From: Marisa cornuarietis
Taxonomy: Eukaryota; Mollusca; Gastropoda; Architaenioglossa; Ampullariidae
DNA: 64,000 nucleotides
Assembly: GCA_004794655.1 (NCBI GenBank)
Contig: SMMW01000554.1
Location: 11,487,501-11,551,500, forward strand
Reading direction: 5' to 3'
Shown: piece by piece, positions 37,501 to 45,070 of the stretch
Numbering within the stretch: the stretch's first letter is position 1
Layout of the letters: every line of letters starts with the position of its first letter
Notes under the pieces: model-generated
Seen by the model: the letters and a program-made list of their open reading frames with translations, nothing else
The model's database searches: none
Told to the model about the DNA's origin: nothing
Position numbers and translations under genes: made by a program

Positions 37501-40500
37501 AGTACTGCATCAGTATCTTATTAACGTTATAAACATTTTACCTTGGCCGATTACTGTCTTAGAAACTAAAGCGTGAACATTTGTATCATGAGATGGCGCT
37601 CTTCCACGGCCACAGCTTGCCTGCAGAACCTATACAATAAATATTATAGAGCTTCTCATTATGAATAAGAATGATTGCTTTACACAAGTACATGCACTAG
37701 GTTTAGTTAGACTAATGCAAAAATAGAAAATTTCATGCTTCCTGATATTTATCACGGTGGAAGGTGACAAAGTTATAACATTTTGCAGACACAATATTAT
37801 AAAATGCCACACAAATGTCTCCAGATTGCATCGTTTCACCTAAACAGTTCTGTAATTGTATTTTGTACCAATTCTTCAGATTATATCTAATGAATTTGTA
37901 AAGTATGAAGACCAACATTGTAATTCCCTTTTAAAACTGCTTGTAGGCAGATTTTTAAACTGTTAAAAAAAAAAGAAAGAAAGAAAGAAAAAGGTACATG
38001 TTATGTTCTAGTAATATTATCAAAAAGCTCCACAACCAACCCCTTGATTCCCACAACGGTTGACAAATACCTAATCTGTTACTGTTAATTACCAACCTGC
38101 TGATTAGCCTGTCTGCTAGCTGAAACAGCTGCACTCATCTCTTTTTTTAAATGACTTCTGGAATCTCCAGCAGCTCCTAAATGGACCACATTTTTGTCAG
38201 TTGTTTGTCAGAACCATAGGAAAGAGGGCAGAAACAGCTGTCACAGTATGAAGAACTAGGGCAGTGTCCCTAATAATGTTAAGGCATGCAACATTTAAAT
38301 AACAGTAGAAACTTGAAATGCTTCAGCTAGCCTATTTGGGGCAAAGAGTGAGGCAAGTTCAGAGCCATGTCATGTGTTATATTTGTGTTAAAAACTAAGT
38401 ACTGGTCTGTCTCACACATATGCACAGAACTATGCAGCTAAAAAAGAAAATAGTTAAATCATATCATTTTACCTGGAGAAGCAGGAATTTTCTGTTTCAA
38501 AGTTGATTTTGCTCCACTTACTTTGTTCAGCTGGGTCTGCCTAGAACAAATTGTGGTTTTCAATAAAAAGCTAAGTTTAAAATTTTACCCCTAAAGCTAA
38601 ATTTTGTCATTTTATTCTTACATAAGATTAAAAAATTGTAAACATCATGTTACATAGATTGCCACAATTCCAAATGATGTCTAAAATGAGCTTACTCTGA
38701 TGACAGCACTCCATTGGTTTTCTGCAACAGTACAAATATGTTACTTAAGGGAGTTAAAGAGAACATGCCCCAGTTAATATTTTTTAGTCTTTTCAAATAT
38801 TTAAAATATCAATTTAATTATAAAATTTTCAATTATTATATTATAAAAGACAAAAAGTAAGCAAGCTCTGAAAAAACTACAATTCATGTTTTGCAATTAA
38901 TTTTAAAAAATACAAAACAAAAAAAACCTATTCAACGAGATATTCACAGTCAAAATGGAAATACAAAATGTTTCCCAACCTTATCTAATGACAGGTTGCT
39001 CTCTGTTCCATTAGTGCTGTTTCTTACTGCATTCATAAATTTTGTCTCATCCTGCAGAAGGAATATATGTCTGAGTTTCCAAACCTACAGCCGAGCACCA
39101 ATCTGATTTAGGCAGTCTCCATATCCTAACAGTGTACAATTAAAATGTTAATCTTAACATTGTACTGCACGTGAAATTTTATATTACCTCCTTTCTTTTC
39201 TTGCGCTTTTCTACTTCTTCTTTTGTAAGTGCCACTTTGACATGAAGCAAGCAGTCTTGAATCATAAATTTGTGAAGATTTTCAATGGCTGCTTGTGCAC
39301 ATCGGAAAGAAGCCATGGTAACAAACCTGTCAAAAAGATCAAACCTGAATGGTAACTCCCCAAACATGATTTAACAAGCTATCACTTTAACTATACATAC
39401 ACTCTGTTTTATACTCATATGGTTTACTAAATCACCCTCAAAGCATTATACACAAAACATAGTTTATCAAAAATTTATCTTCAAAAAGAATACTAAAAAT
39501 CTGCACACCTTCATGAGCATAACAGAAAATGAACTACTAGGTAAAATTGCTACAGCAATTAATGTTATAACATCTAAGAAGCAAGGCCAACATAATGAAT
39601 TTGCATGGTCTAGAGCACACCATATGGAGGAGACAGTCCTACCTAGGGCTAATAATAATGAAAGTGAATGCTATAGTGCCTTTCCCCATTATCAAGACAT
39701 GCTCAAAGTGCTTTACAAAAACAAGATACAATAGTATTAACTGCTAGGGTTCCCAGGGATCAAAGCTATTTCAAGAAAGGATCTTTTAAGGGCTTTTCAC
39801 AAAATTACTAATAATATTAATGCAAAAAATGTACAGTTTGTAAGTGATTGCTTGGTTAATAGTGCTAAACAGCATGTCAGCACCAGATGCTGAATAATGG
39901 CAAGAAATCATCGACTAGTATTACAATTGGAAGGATAAATTTACATAAGGGGTAGCTCTAAAAAAATCTTCTCATTCCTTAACATAGGGAAAACATGATG
40001 GCATGCAGATGGAGTAAACTGACGCCAGCAGGGTCAGTCATGCGAAAGAAGATCCCCCAGTAGACAGCCGGTCCTTCCCATTACTCAGCCTTTCTTCTGC
40101 TTGCCTCGGTGTCGACTGCCTTCAACATAACCCTGGAGAGCTGTCTTCGGACAAGAAGTAATGTCAGACATGAAAATTCTGTCACCTGATGGTGACGAGT
40201 ACCTGCTCTTGGGGACCCAAGCAGGTGACTAAGCTGTGGATGAAGTCATCCATCTTCTGCTCCCGAAGTAGTCTCCAGACGCACTTCTTTTTGAATCCCT
40301 GAATCTGTTGCTCCGATCTTGAGAGCGGGGTCGGCACCTCACATAAATGGCACAAGAAGAGACCTGTAAAGCTTGAGTTTGATGCGGAAGCTAACAATTT
40401 TGCTGTCCTAAATTTTTTTGTGCCTGGTCATCGCCGCTGTGATCCTGAAAGGTATGTCAGCTGCACAACTACTGTCCTTGGAAATGGTTGTGCCCAGGTA

Positions 40501-43500
40501 CTTGAAGGACTGCACCTCCTCCAGCTGGATTTCTGCTTTATTAGATCTGGTGGTGTTTATCATGACTTTGCTCTTGTCCCTGCTGATTTCCATCTCATAT
40601 TTGCTCACACTGATGACGGCCTCACAGGGCAGCCTTCCCACCTCCGATGTATGTAGAGGTGTAATGATCTTGGAGTGTATTATGTATGATTTTCTCCAGC
40701 GCTTGGAACAGGTCATCCCTGGCACACACCCACCATCACAGGAAAGAGCTTACCCACTTGATTGTTAAAGAGCACCGAGTTCCTGGTGCAGTTGTGCAGT
40801 GCCTTGATGGTGCGCACAAGATCTTCCTCTACACAATGTCCATAGCACGTTCCATAGCCCCTTGTGCCACACTCTATTGAAATCCCTTTTTGAAGTTGAT
40901 AAAAGTATTGTAGAGATCCTTACCATGCTGCAGGTGTTTTTTTTTTAGGAATCCAATGTTCAAGATAAATAATCTTCAATCAATCTCATCTAAATTCTGT
41001 ATAAAGTGTATTACAGGTTACTGTGATAGCAGGAGTTATTCCTGTTGCCTCTCTTCCAGTATTATATAAATCAAGTTGGAAATAGTTTCAACGTTAAGAC
41101 TGTGGCCAACTCAAAAATCTTTTTCTCATAGAAACGTCTGTTATCAATGCTACCCTGTATGACCCTGAACTGTTGGGCTCAAAATCCCATTTATTCTCAT
41201 TAACACCTTTCCAAAGCAGTTGACTTCACAATGTAAATTACAAAAGGGGAAGCTTTTATATTTCCTGATATAGTGGCTTATGGAAGGGATTTGGTACCCC
41301 TAACCACAACCAATAAAAGTGCATCTTGTACTGAATATTTAACTGCAGTTTTGAGGCCGTACAAGTCTTTAGCTGCTACCAAAACAATCAAAATGAAAGA
41401 CAAAAACATCCTGTAAAATATCACAAAGTGACCTATTCACCCATGGAAACAGGGCAACACAGTAAACTAAAAACAACTTAGTTAAGCATAAGCATAATGA
41501 GACAGCAGGAGACAAAAATGACTAATCACGATTTGCTACAATGTAGTTTACTCTTGAGATATTTTAGACGTTTTGACATTTTCTTAAATGTCAAAGTAAC
41601 TACTTTTGTACTTATTGAGTATGAAATGTACTCTTTGTGATTCTGCAAGTAAACGTTTAACATGTATGGCTCCAGTCATGTGTTACACAAATATCTTAAT
41701 ATACAGCTGAAGTGACATGTTATGCTTACTTAGCAATGGCTATCACACATAATAAGCTATGCATCTATGTATGCATGGATATGAAAAGGTGTGCACATCA
41801 TGCAGATGTACAGGAGCATCAAAAAGTTAGTACCTGTGATAGGTCTATAAAGGCAGAGCTAAGACTAAACAGCAACATTATTGGAAGATCTACAGAATGA
41901 GGAAGAGACAGTTTAAGCCTCTGACACTTCTCTCAACTTGGCCATGCAAAAATGCTATGGAGAAAATGCAGCTGTAGCATTTGTTGAAGTCCATGCAAAA
42001 TAAGGGTAGTACATTTGCTGGTTCTCACCTGCTTTTGTCTGAGTGTGTGGGAGAAAGTTTGCTTAGTCACATCATATCTCCCACTTCATCAATTGATTAC
42101 ATCATTTTGGTGCTAAGAGTGCATTCCAAACAGCTGATTGTTAAAAATGGTGTCAGAGTGACAGCACATTGGAGGCTCCAAGAGGTTAACCACTTCATAC
42201 ACAAAAATTCACTGGAGGACCAAGGTAGCTCTTGCCCTGAACCCAATGCCCACAGAATGCAGACTAAAAGTTGTTCCAGATCTGATACAGAGAGCACAAA
42301 ACTAATGACTTTGTACAAAGCATGACTGTCACACTCCTAGGACACCAGGAACCTCTACTTTCAACAGTCAAGCAATGTAAGTCTTCTTTGGTTATGTGAC
42401 CCAGATGACACCTTGTCAAAGACTATCCTTCAAAGAATGCGGTAGTGGTCAGAAAAAGAACTGGCTTATAAACATCAAAGACTGGACTAATCATCCTGTG
42501 CAGGACCTGCTCACTATAGCCCAAAATAGACTGGCGTGGTGGGCCATGTCAGCTGCTGCATCAATCCATGTGCACCCCCCTCCCCCAAATGACAGGTACC
42601 AGTCAAGGTACAAATGACTGATGCCTGAGCATTCTCATCAAGCAAATATCTATCTTGGTTCTACCTGCACAGAAATAGATATTGACAAAAGCCCACAAAA
42701 TAAGCCTACAAAGAGATCAGACTTACCCATATTTCTGTGGTCCCGTAGCACTTTTTGGCACACACACAGTGAGTACTTTGCCATACTGCATAAAAAGACT
42801 TCGCAGCCCAACCTACAAAATATTATTTAAGAAGCTTCAGATATTACCACAATGTGTCGAAGTTGGCTGAAAGAATACAAGACCAATGACTGTCTTCTTT
42901 TCTACTTTAAGGTGTATCCTAAGCACAGGTTACATCTTCTACATCTATATATGCAGGTTTTGTCCTTGCTACTGTAAAAATCTTTTGAAATACCTCTAAG
43001 TAAGCAAGTAATAAGTCATAAAAATGGTAATCTATGTCCAAAGCAGTCTTTCTGCTTTTTAAAGTGTCAAGTGGATGAAATATTAAGAAAAAAATTCTGT
43101 TTTCTACTTTTAAATGAATAACAAAATGGTAATGGCAACAAAAGGACTAGAATGTTGTCTTGTCATGCCAGTGTTATCTTTTGAAGGACCAAGAAGACAA
43201 TGGTTAGTAATGGTCCAGCCTAAAAAGGAGAAAAAGCAAATCGGCAAGGACAAACAGAATAAATAATGGCAGACCAGGGGGCAGAGTTAAATAAATTGCA
43301 TGATACTATCTAATTCACCTAACCCCTATGTCAAAACTGCTAACACAACTCCAGCATCAATCAATATCTTTTTTGTCCAGAGAATTCACCTACATCACGA
43401 ATTTGTGTCAGTTCGGGTTTTTTCTGCTAAAAAAAAGTATGCAAACTCTGCAGCCTTTGTAAATCGGCCCAAAATTTTCATTAAATGTGGCTCAAAGCAT

Positions 43501-45070
43501 CAGCATTTTAATCATTTAAGCCCAATTTATATCCCACTTTTTCCTTGTGAGCATGTATGTCTGGTTTTCTTGTTTTGTTTGTGTGTGTGCAGGCACCTTT
43601 TTGTGTGTGCATGTGTGTGAGATATTGTTAAGCTGTTTGTCAAAGTGCACTGACCTTGCTAGAGAAGTGCACTAATAAAATGCTCTTATTATTACTATTA
43701 TCATCATTACTAGGTTGCTCTCTTCTTTTTTGTGTAATAACACCTTGGATCAGAAAGTAACCAAGCAAAGTGTGACAACAACTGGCGAAAACTCAAATTC
43801 AAAAGAACCTAAATCCATAAGAATCATGACATTTTTAGGTGGTCTATGTACCTTTTTCTCCCTGAAGGCCTTGAGTAAACTAGACTTAGACAAGGGCACT
43901 ATGGGACAATGTTAACACCACTGGTCACATATTAACTACTTACCTCATCAAACTGATATGGTATGCCAGTGACGTACAACTGTATGCTACGGCTTCCATC
44001 ACCTTCTCTTTAAAAAAATAAAAACAATTTTTTGTTAAATGATACATACACAGTTACAGTGATAATGACGGATTAAACATACAACACTGGCTTTATAAAA
44101 TTACAATTATGCACTGCATAATGACATACTAGTCAATGACAAAACCCATCTTCAATGGTGGTCCCACAACAATTTATGTTTATGTGTAAGTAAACTTTAT
44201 GATGTTTGCAGAATGACAAAATTGGCTAACAATTAATTTCTCAGGCCTTAACTCTGTCATTAAGCCACGCATGACTGTACACAAGAACAAAATATGTATT
44301 CCAATTCTGATTCTACATTCTTAAAATCTGGTCAGACTGAGTTTAATCTCAAGATTTCTTTCAATATCAACCATGAATCAGCGATATGCCATTACACTTA
44401 CAGGTAAAGAGTAACCAGTTCAGGGGGAAAATGGTTAAAACGCACTAGGTCTTTTCGTTAATAAATGTATAAATATTTAATGCTCACCGATTTCTTCCGC
44501 TGCTCTGAATATCGTATCCTAAACCTTCTCGGTAAGAGTTAAATTTTCTGTCATGATAATCTTCAGTCATTGGATTCCAATCTTTCAAGTCTCTCTCTGC
44601 TAAAGTAACTTCTTTTCTGAAAATAAAAGCACCTCAGAATGAGTAATATTGCAGACACATACCTTGACAGTACTGACTTCGCGACTACAACACATCATCA
44701 GCCACATTGCAAAACGAGAATATATGACTAAAATCCTGCTCGAAACTATTGTTATCTTCAAAGAATTGTCACTGATGCACAAACTACCTCGTATTGATCT
44801 GCAGAAAATTCGCGACGTCTATACATTATCAATGCATATAGTGTCGGAGCACTGGGTAATAATTCCCGCCATGTGACAATCCTGTGTATAATTTAGCGCT
44901 TCCCCAACTCAGTTACCTCTCAACAACAAATAATGGTAATGTGTATAGTCCATTCAACGCTATTTTAAAAATAAATAAATCTTGCAAATATTACTTGACA
45001 GATAAAGCGCAAAACTTGAAGGTGTAAACTGTAATAGTAACAAATCAACAAGTCCTTACATCTCAGCCAT
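12509..45070 (-). CDS. TDRD1: TDRD1/Vreteno-type Tudor protein (RRM, MYND, 4 Tudor)
   Basis: Predicted germ-granule scaffold of the piRNA pathway: Tudor domains bind dimethyl-arginine on Piwi proteins. My model has 24 coding exons (high to low): 45060-45070, 44488-44616, 43944-44007, 42727-42812, 39188-39326, 38980-39051, 38696-38721, 38473-38540, 38097-38176, 37542-37620, 36993-37025, 36593-36689, 36130-36199, 29577-30293, 22150-22242, 21770-21988, 17561-17729, 17282-17390, 16807-16866, 15809-16003, 13854-15307, 13442-13546, 13058-13219, 12509-12753. Junctions have GT/AG ends and phases agree, giving 4,482 nt (1,493 codons plus stop). The ATG is the only one near the start and lies just inside a promoter-like region. 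Domains: RRM about residues 48-143, MYND 252-295, disordered linker 319-557, Tudor domains from 558 to about 1,440, terminal helix. Vertebrate TDRD1 (about 1,170 aa) has MYND plus four Tudors; fly Vreteno has RRM, MYND and two Tudors. Weakest points are exons 18 and 19. Confidence 0.88.
13238..13372. repeat. 68-bp tandem duplication
   Basis: Two adjacent, slightly diverged copies of a unit of about 67-68 bp, each containing GGAGCAAATTA and TTTTACGTGTTTCATT. It lies in a Tudor-gene intron, about 20 nt upstream of the acceptor of exon 23 in the sense of transcription. Confidence 0.75.
13854..16003 (-). CDS. TDRD1: Tudor gene exons 20-21: Tudor domains 2 and 3
   Basis: Exon 20 (15809-16003) encodes SFLLMECTNPLNFYIQVNNL, the N-terminal strands of Tudor 2. 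Exon 21 (13854-15307, 1,454 nt) is the largest exon. It encodes the Tudor 2 core (DEQWYRAEVLDLD, LYVDYGNSEML), a Pro/Ser-rich spacer, then Tudor 3 (LVLVQFSVDKEWYRGHVLSS, LFIDYGNVEEKTVSSLRMLP). Both YGN motifs are intact. It ends with SVDPGHFFCQTITQA, the start of Tudor 4. Confidence 0.9.
16371..16536. mobile_element. Short non-autonomous hAT-like element (MITE)
   Basis: A 166-bp insertion flanked on both sides by the same 8-bp word CACTAGAC (16,363-16,370 and 16,537-16,544). The ends are imperfect inverted repeats: CAGGAGTAGCCAAC on the left and, in reverse complement, CAGGGGTCACCAACC on the right. An 8-bp duplication and CAGGGGT-type ends are the hallmark of hAT (Charlie-like) transposons. 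There is no coding capacity. It sits in the intron between exons 19 and 20 of the Tudor gene. Confidence 0.85.
16807..17729 (-). CDS. TDRD1: Tudor gene exons 17-19 (Tudor 1 C-terminal half)
   Basis: Exon 17 (17561-17729) encodes AIQCQLDISPFDKSHQWPEE and onward; exon 18 encodes DVAQYLLPKIGAKAGMVKMS; exon 19 (16807-16866) encodes QRILDAAAMRLFPPR, which joins IFASEVKTVAQEL of exon 20. Exon 18 has a strong donor after 17296 (GTAAGC) that would break the frame into exon 19. A weaker donor after 17282 (GTACGC) restores it, and I use that one. Exon 19's acceptor has a poor polypyrimidine tract, so its 5' edge is uncertain. Confidence 0.6.
18080..19870 (+). mobile_element. CR1/L2-like LINE relic, antisense in Tudor intron
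   Basis: The + strand encodes decayed reverse transcriptase pieces in correct order: a SFDHSPTF..VTKHHVRDII segment, PNDMNYRPISNLPFLFKILE-type finger residues, AYRQHHSTLTALVQVVNDFL, VLSMLDLSAAFDH, then YGVSQGSVLGPLLFTAY. After a 398-bp solo LTR insertion it resumes at HTYADNSRL, followed by NLGVVFDKL, DHVTPLRDLHWLP and the C-terminus. Multiple stops and frameshifts make it a pseudogene. It lies in the intron between exons 16 and 17. Confidence 0.8.
18879..19276 (-). mobile_element. Solo LTR nested inside the LINE relic
   Basis: A 398-bp block splits the LINE reading frame exactly between FTAY and QPL. On the minus strand it starts TGTAGAGGGCTG and ends CTCTGTTACA, the TG...CA termini of an LTR. 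It contains an AATAAAGGGTTGCAG polyadenylation-like signal in its last third. Flanks are TATAA and TATAT, a 5-bp target duplication with one change. No internal retroviral-type genes lie beside it, so it is a solo LTR, probably of a Ty3-type retrotransposon; superfamily is inferred from termini and target-duplication size only. Confidence 0.75.
20610..20770 (+). repeat. Dispersed repeat, copy A
   Basis: Contains TACTTTCCTGGTGTTTTAT-type sequence, a T-rich tract, TTTTTTGCTGCGCAATGAAC and GGATACCTGCGCATTACAAA, then CATCATCATCATC. The reverse complement of 45,145-45,300 shares this order and most of these words. The 3' end in ATC repeats suggests a retroposed element. Family not recognised. Confidence 0.6.
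21770..22242 (-). CDS. TDRD1: Tudor gene exons 15-16: extended Tudor domain 1
   Basis: Exon 15 (22150-22242) encodes VLVAHVESPASIWVQKLDEL, the typical N-terminal SN-like strand pair of an extended Tudor domain. Exon 16 (21770-21988) encodes the Tudor core: GDVCRARVIKVL, then FFVDYGNTEKVSVSELLPLP. The FVDYGN aromatic/acidic motif of the methyl-arginine cage is intact. Exons 17-18 finish the SN-like half. Confidence 0.9.
22830..23138 (+). mobile_element. RTE-type LINE relic, 5' part (interrupted)
   Basis: The + strand translates to IRFDLEKLQDPKVAGLQ and, after a frameshift, FKAMVGGKCGALNLVYCDVD, then EVLGRHRNKKQP. This is the linker between endonuclease and RT of RTE-type proteins. The reading continues at 23,880 with WVTNDILDLCNQRRALKRKK after a Nimbus-like insertion, then stops at the second Nimbus copy near 23,995. 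The element's RT C-terminus reappears at 27,940. Confidence 0.75.
23139..23872 (-). mobile_element. Nimbus-like (I superfamily) LINE, 5'-truncated copy 1
   Basis: This 734-bp insertion is flanked by CAGCCAT on both sides (23,132-23,138 and 23,873-23,879). It encodes the end of an RNase H domain (GIAGNVQADKAARAACQ) and the C-terminal domain with RLRLGHTYVTQSYLLRGEPP, CPWCTEVLNVKHVLITCPEL. It then has the 3'UTR and a tail related to GGCGTTAAACACTAACAAAC. It is near-identical to copy 2, but keeps nine codons that copy 2 has lost (around 23,702-23,740). Strong 5' truncation is typical of LINE integration. Confidence 0.85.
23880..23995 (+). mobile_element. RTE-type LINE relic, continued
   Basis: Direct continuation of the element interrupted at 23,138: WVTNDILDLCNQRRALKRKK, then TKYKEVNCAIKKG in a neighbouring frame. 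The join of KKQP to WVTND across the Nimbus copy restores the expected RTE protein sequence. The next Nimbus copy begins immediately after. Confidence 0.75.
24246..25493 (-). pseudogene. Nimbus-like LINE: RNase H and C-terminal domain
   Basis: A 415-codon open frame. RNase H catalytic positions are visible: FTDGSK (first Asp), FTAELHAILLAL (Glu), ISDSLSALQAL (second Asp) and WAPGHAGIAGNVQADKAA (His and last Asp). The C-terminal part carries CPWCTEVLNVKHVLITCPEL, a Cys/His cluster typical of these LINEs. The N-terminal 20 or so codons before CLSAFRTTPVHSLYAEAG are out of the ancestral frame, so a frameshift lies near 25,440. Confidence 0.8.
25576..27471 (-). pseudogene. Nimbus-like LINE: CCHC knuckles fused to RT
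   Basis: A 631-codon open frame. Residues about 36-100 hold three zinc knuckles (CFNCQRYGHGASSC, CFRCSEVGHAAADC, CANCDGAHTASSKDC). These are followed by a Gln/Thr/Pro-rich stretch and, without an endonuclease, VWAAIRKIKGKF and the RT: YRPIALTSCLCKTLERMVN, GVFFDLEKAYDT, GVPQGSILSPTLFN and ASLYVDDFAL. The catalytic motif is YVDD. A TGA follows LDVL, after which RT thumb sequence continues (SWGADCTVLLRLYRALVRSK). The missing endonuclease is an internal deletion of roughly 700 nt that kept the frame. Confidence 0.8.
27447..27938 (-). pseudogene. Nimbus-like LINE: ORF1 N-terminal part
   Basis: Encodes KKSNLGKRSREDVFSSDSED, WPRFLVVEGAESARPLSSLS, FVDRPIKVTILRSLNSSRGV and IRCPDLAGMSELDW, the RNA-binding N-terminal part of ORF1 in Nimbus-like LINEs. 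The frame then shifts near 27,505; the ancestral reading GVTAVQRVHLKRDGNSVPTN continues in the next frame, leading into the CCHC knuckles. The 5' end abuts RTE sequence at about 27,939. Confidence 0.75.
27939..28482 (+). mobile_element. RTE-type LINE relic, 3' part with GACT tail
   Basis: Reads TVGVRQGCPLSPVLFNIFLE, then SISIGGRPICSLHLAGTNKE, where the catalytic FADD box is replaced by LAGT. It continues SSNAYGMEASTENSKVIING, SFKYLGATLSKDSSSTLDIR and ATATAAMARLERIW, then a deletion and the 3' end SAAASIHVLPANARYQTRDD. The tail is (GACT)n at 28,462-28,479. It is the downstream end of the RTE copy that begins at about 22.83 kb; about 300 codons of RT between the two parts are gone. Confidence 0.8.
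28483..29576. other. Intron sequence of the Tudor gene
   Basis: Gene-free intronic DNA between exon 14 and the RTE tail. I see no conserved exon, RNA gene or clear repeat here. Confidence 0.5.
29577..30293 (-). CDS. TDRD1: Tudor gene exon 14: disordered linker
   Basis: A single 717-nt exon (239 codons) between the MYND finger and Tudor 1. It is very rich in Ser, Gln, Lys, Pro and His, with no predicted fold, and ends in QRLKVGDPVQ. It reads in phase from exon 13 (VGEEIVN) and into exon 15 (VLVAHVES). It is likely intrinsically disordered, as is common in germ-granule scaffolds; this role is inferred. Confidence 0.8.
30690..33565. repeat. Minisatellite array, about 85-bp units, with CA tracts
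   Basis: Roughly 35 head-to-tail units of about 70-95 bp. Each unit has GAGATGCAATGCAAAAT, an A-rich stretch, GTGGGTTACAGTACAAAG, a CC(T/A)CA or CTCCA word, a (CA)n run of variable length and CCTGCAATAGGTATTCA. Unit length varies mainly through the CA run. The open frames seen in this stretch are by-products of a repeat unit without stops, not genes. The array lies wholly inside the Harbinger-type element. Confidence 0.9.
31111..32362. repeat. Recent 626-bp duplication within the minisatellite
   Basis: 31,111-31,736 and 31,737-32,362 are consecutive copies of a block of about seven minisatellite units. They are almost identical; I see one base change (GAGATG versus GAGACG, 31,494 versus 32,120 region). 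This indicates a recent unequal exchange or an assembly duplication. Confidence 0.8.
33656..33991 (-). pseudogene. Harbinger transposase, N-terminal fragment
   Basis: A 111-codon frame starting MADWMVLNRIRRRLRRERVF, then RDRNHPLDRYNDQELYKKFR and FRRQDILQLTNEITGEIELS. This matches the N-terminal part of HARBI1-type transposases (RRERVFRDRxNPLDxYxDxE, then a helix and RRxxAIPxxLQ). After SLSPVLQ the expected helix-turn-helix and DDE catalytic region are absent. It is a truncated transposase with no nuclease activity expected. Confidence 0.75.
34556..35191. mobile_element. 636-bp non-autonomous TIR element
   Basis: The ends are inverted repeats (left CAGGGCTTCTGCT, right AGCAGAAGCCCTG) and the flanks carry the same 6-bp word TGTCCT (34,550-34,555 and 35,192-35,197). 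The inside has subterminal pairs such as GGTCCC and its complement. No protein is encoded. Superfamily is not assigned; a 6-bp duplication is unusual. It is intronic, between exons 13 and 14. Confidence 0.75.
35660..35785 (+). repeat. LINE/SINE 3'-end relic with ATT tail
   Basis: GTGTGTGTAAAGCACCATGAGCC, a short spacer, GGCACTATATATTCG and (ATT)n. This is the common 3' end of CR1/L2-like retroposons, whose usual form is GTAAAGCxCTTTGAG followed by GCGCTATATAAAT and ATT repeats. Related ends occur at 39.64, 43.56 and 56.04 kb. Confidence 0.55.
36593..37025 (-). CDS. TDRD1: Tudor gene exons 11-12: MYND zinc finger
   Basis: Exons 36993-37025 and 36593-36689 join to read LLQCVFCGQNGASCKCARCK, then TRYCSKACQIKDWPQHKDKC. 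The C-x2-C, C-x-C-x2-C, YCSxxCQxxDWxxHKxxC pattern is a complete MYND finger with all zinc ligands present. In TDRD1 proteins the MYND finger precedes the Tudor repeats and serves protein-protein contacts. Upstream exons 6-10 encode a Ser/Lys/Gln-rich linker without recognisable domains. Confidence 0.9.
39188..44007 (-). CDS. TDRD1: Tudor gene exons 3-5: RRM domain
   Basis: Three exons joined in phase build one RRM. Exon 3 (43944-44007) gives the RNP2-like strand IQLYVTGIPYQFDE. Exon 4 (42727-42812, only 86 nt) gives LRSLFMQYGKVLTVCVPK, the first helix and second strand. Exon 5 (39188-39326) begins inside the RNP1 strand, which reads YGFVTMASF across the junction, then AAIENLHKFMIQDCLLHVKVAL. 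RNP1 has the usual G-F-V pattern but lacks the first canonical aromatic, so RNA affinity may be weak. The domain is followed by a basic KKRKK stretch. Confidence 0.85.
39640..39726 (-). repeat. LINE/SINE 3'-end relic
   Basis: On the minus strand: TTTGTAAAGCACTTTGAGCA, then GGAAAGGCACTATAGCATTC and ATTATTATT. It is of the same 3'-end family as 56.04 kb. Intronic in the Tudor gene. Confidence 0.6.
39995..40960 (-). mobile_element. RTE-type LINE relic
   Basis: The minus strand carries frame-shifted pieces of an RTE reverse transcriptase: LFQALEKIIHNTL, KYEMEISRDKSKVMINTTRS, KAEIQLEEVQSFKYLGTTIS and AADIPFRITAAMTR. C-terminal remnants follow toward 40,000. Upstream near 40.9 kb is FNFKKGF (usual DFKKAFD). 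It resembles the RTE copy at 22.8-28.5 kb and lies in the intron between exons 4 and 5. Confidence 0.7.
42290..42622 (+). mobile_element. RTE-type LINE relic, 3' end
   Basis: Decayed C-terminal region: a LLGHQEPLLSTVKQ-like segment, KDWTNHPVQDLLTIAQNRLA, then WWAMSAAASIHVHPP and RYQSRYK followed by ATGACTGATG. The end matches the 3' end of the copy at 28.4 kb (SAAASIHV, RYQ). The tail has shrunk. It ends about 100 bp from exon 4 of the Tudor gene, on the opposite strand. Confidence 0.65.
43555..43705 (+). repeat. LINE/SINE 3'-end relic with ATT/ATC tail
   Basis: A GT-rich stretch (TTTTGTTTGTGTGTGTGC), then AAGTGCACTAATAAAATGCTC and TTATTATTACTATTATCATC. This resembles the degenerate 3' end of the same retroposon group as at 35.7 and 56.0 kb, but the core words are weaker. 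Confidence 0.35.

Noticed and set aside
41981..42325. 114-codon plus-strand frame in a Tudor-gene intron
   Set aside because: No recognisable domain; it overlaps the start of an RTE relic and is probably transposon-derived noise.
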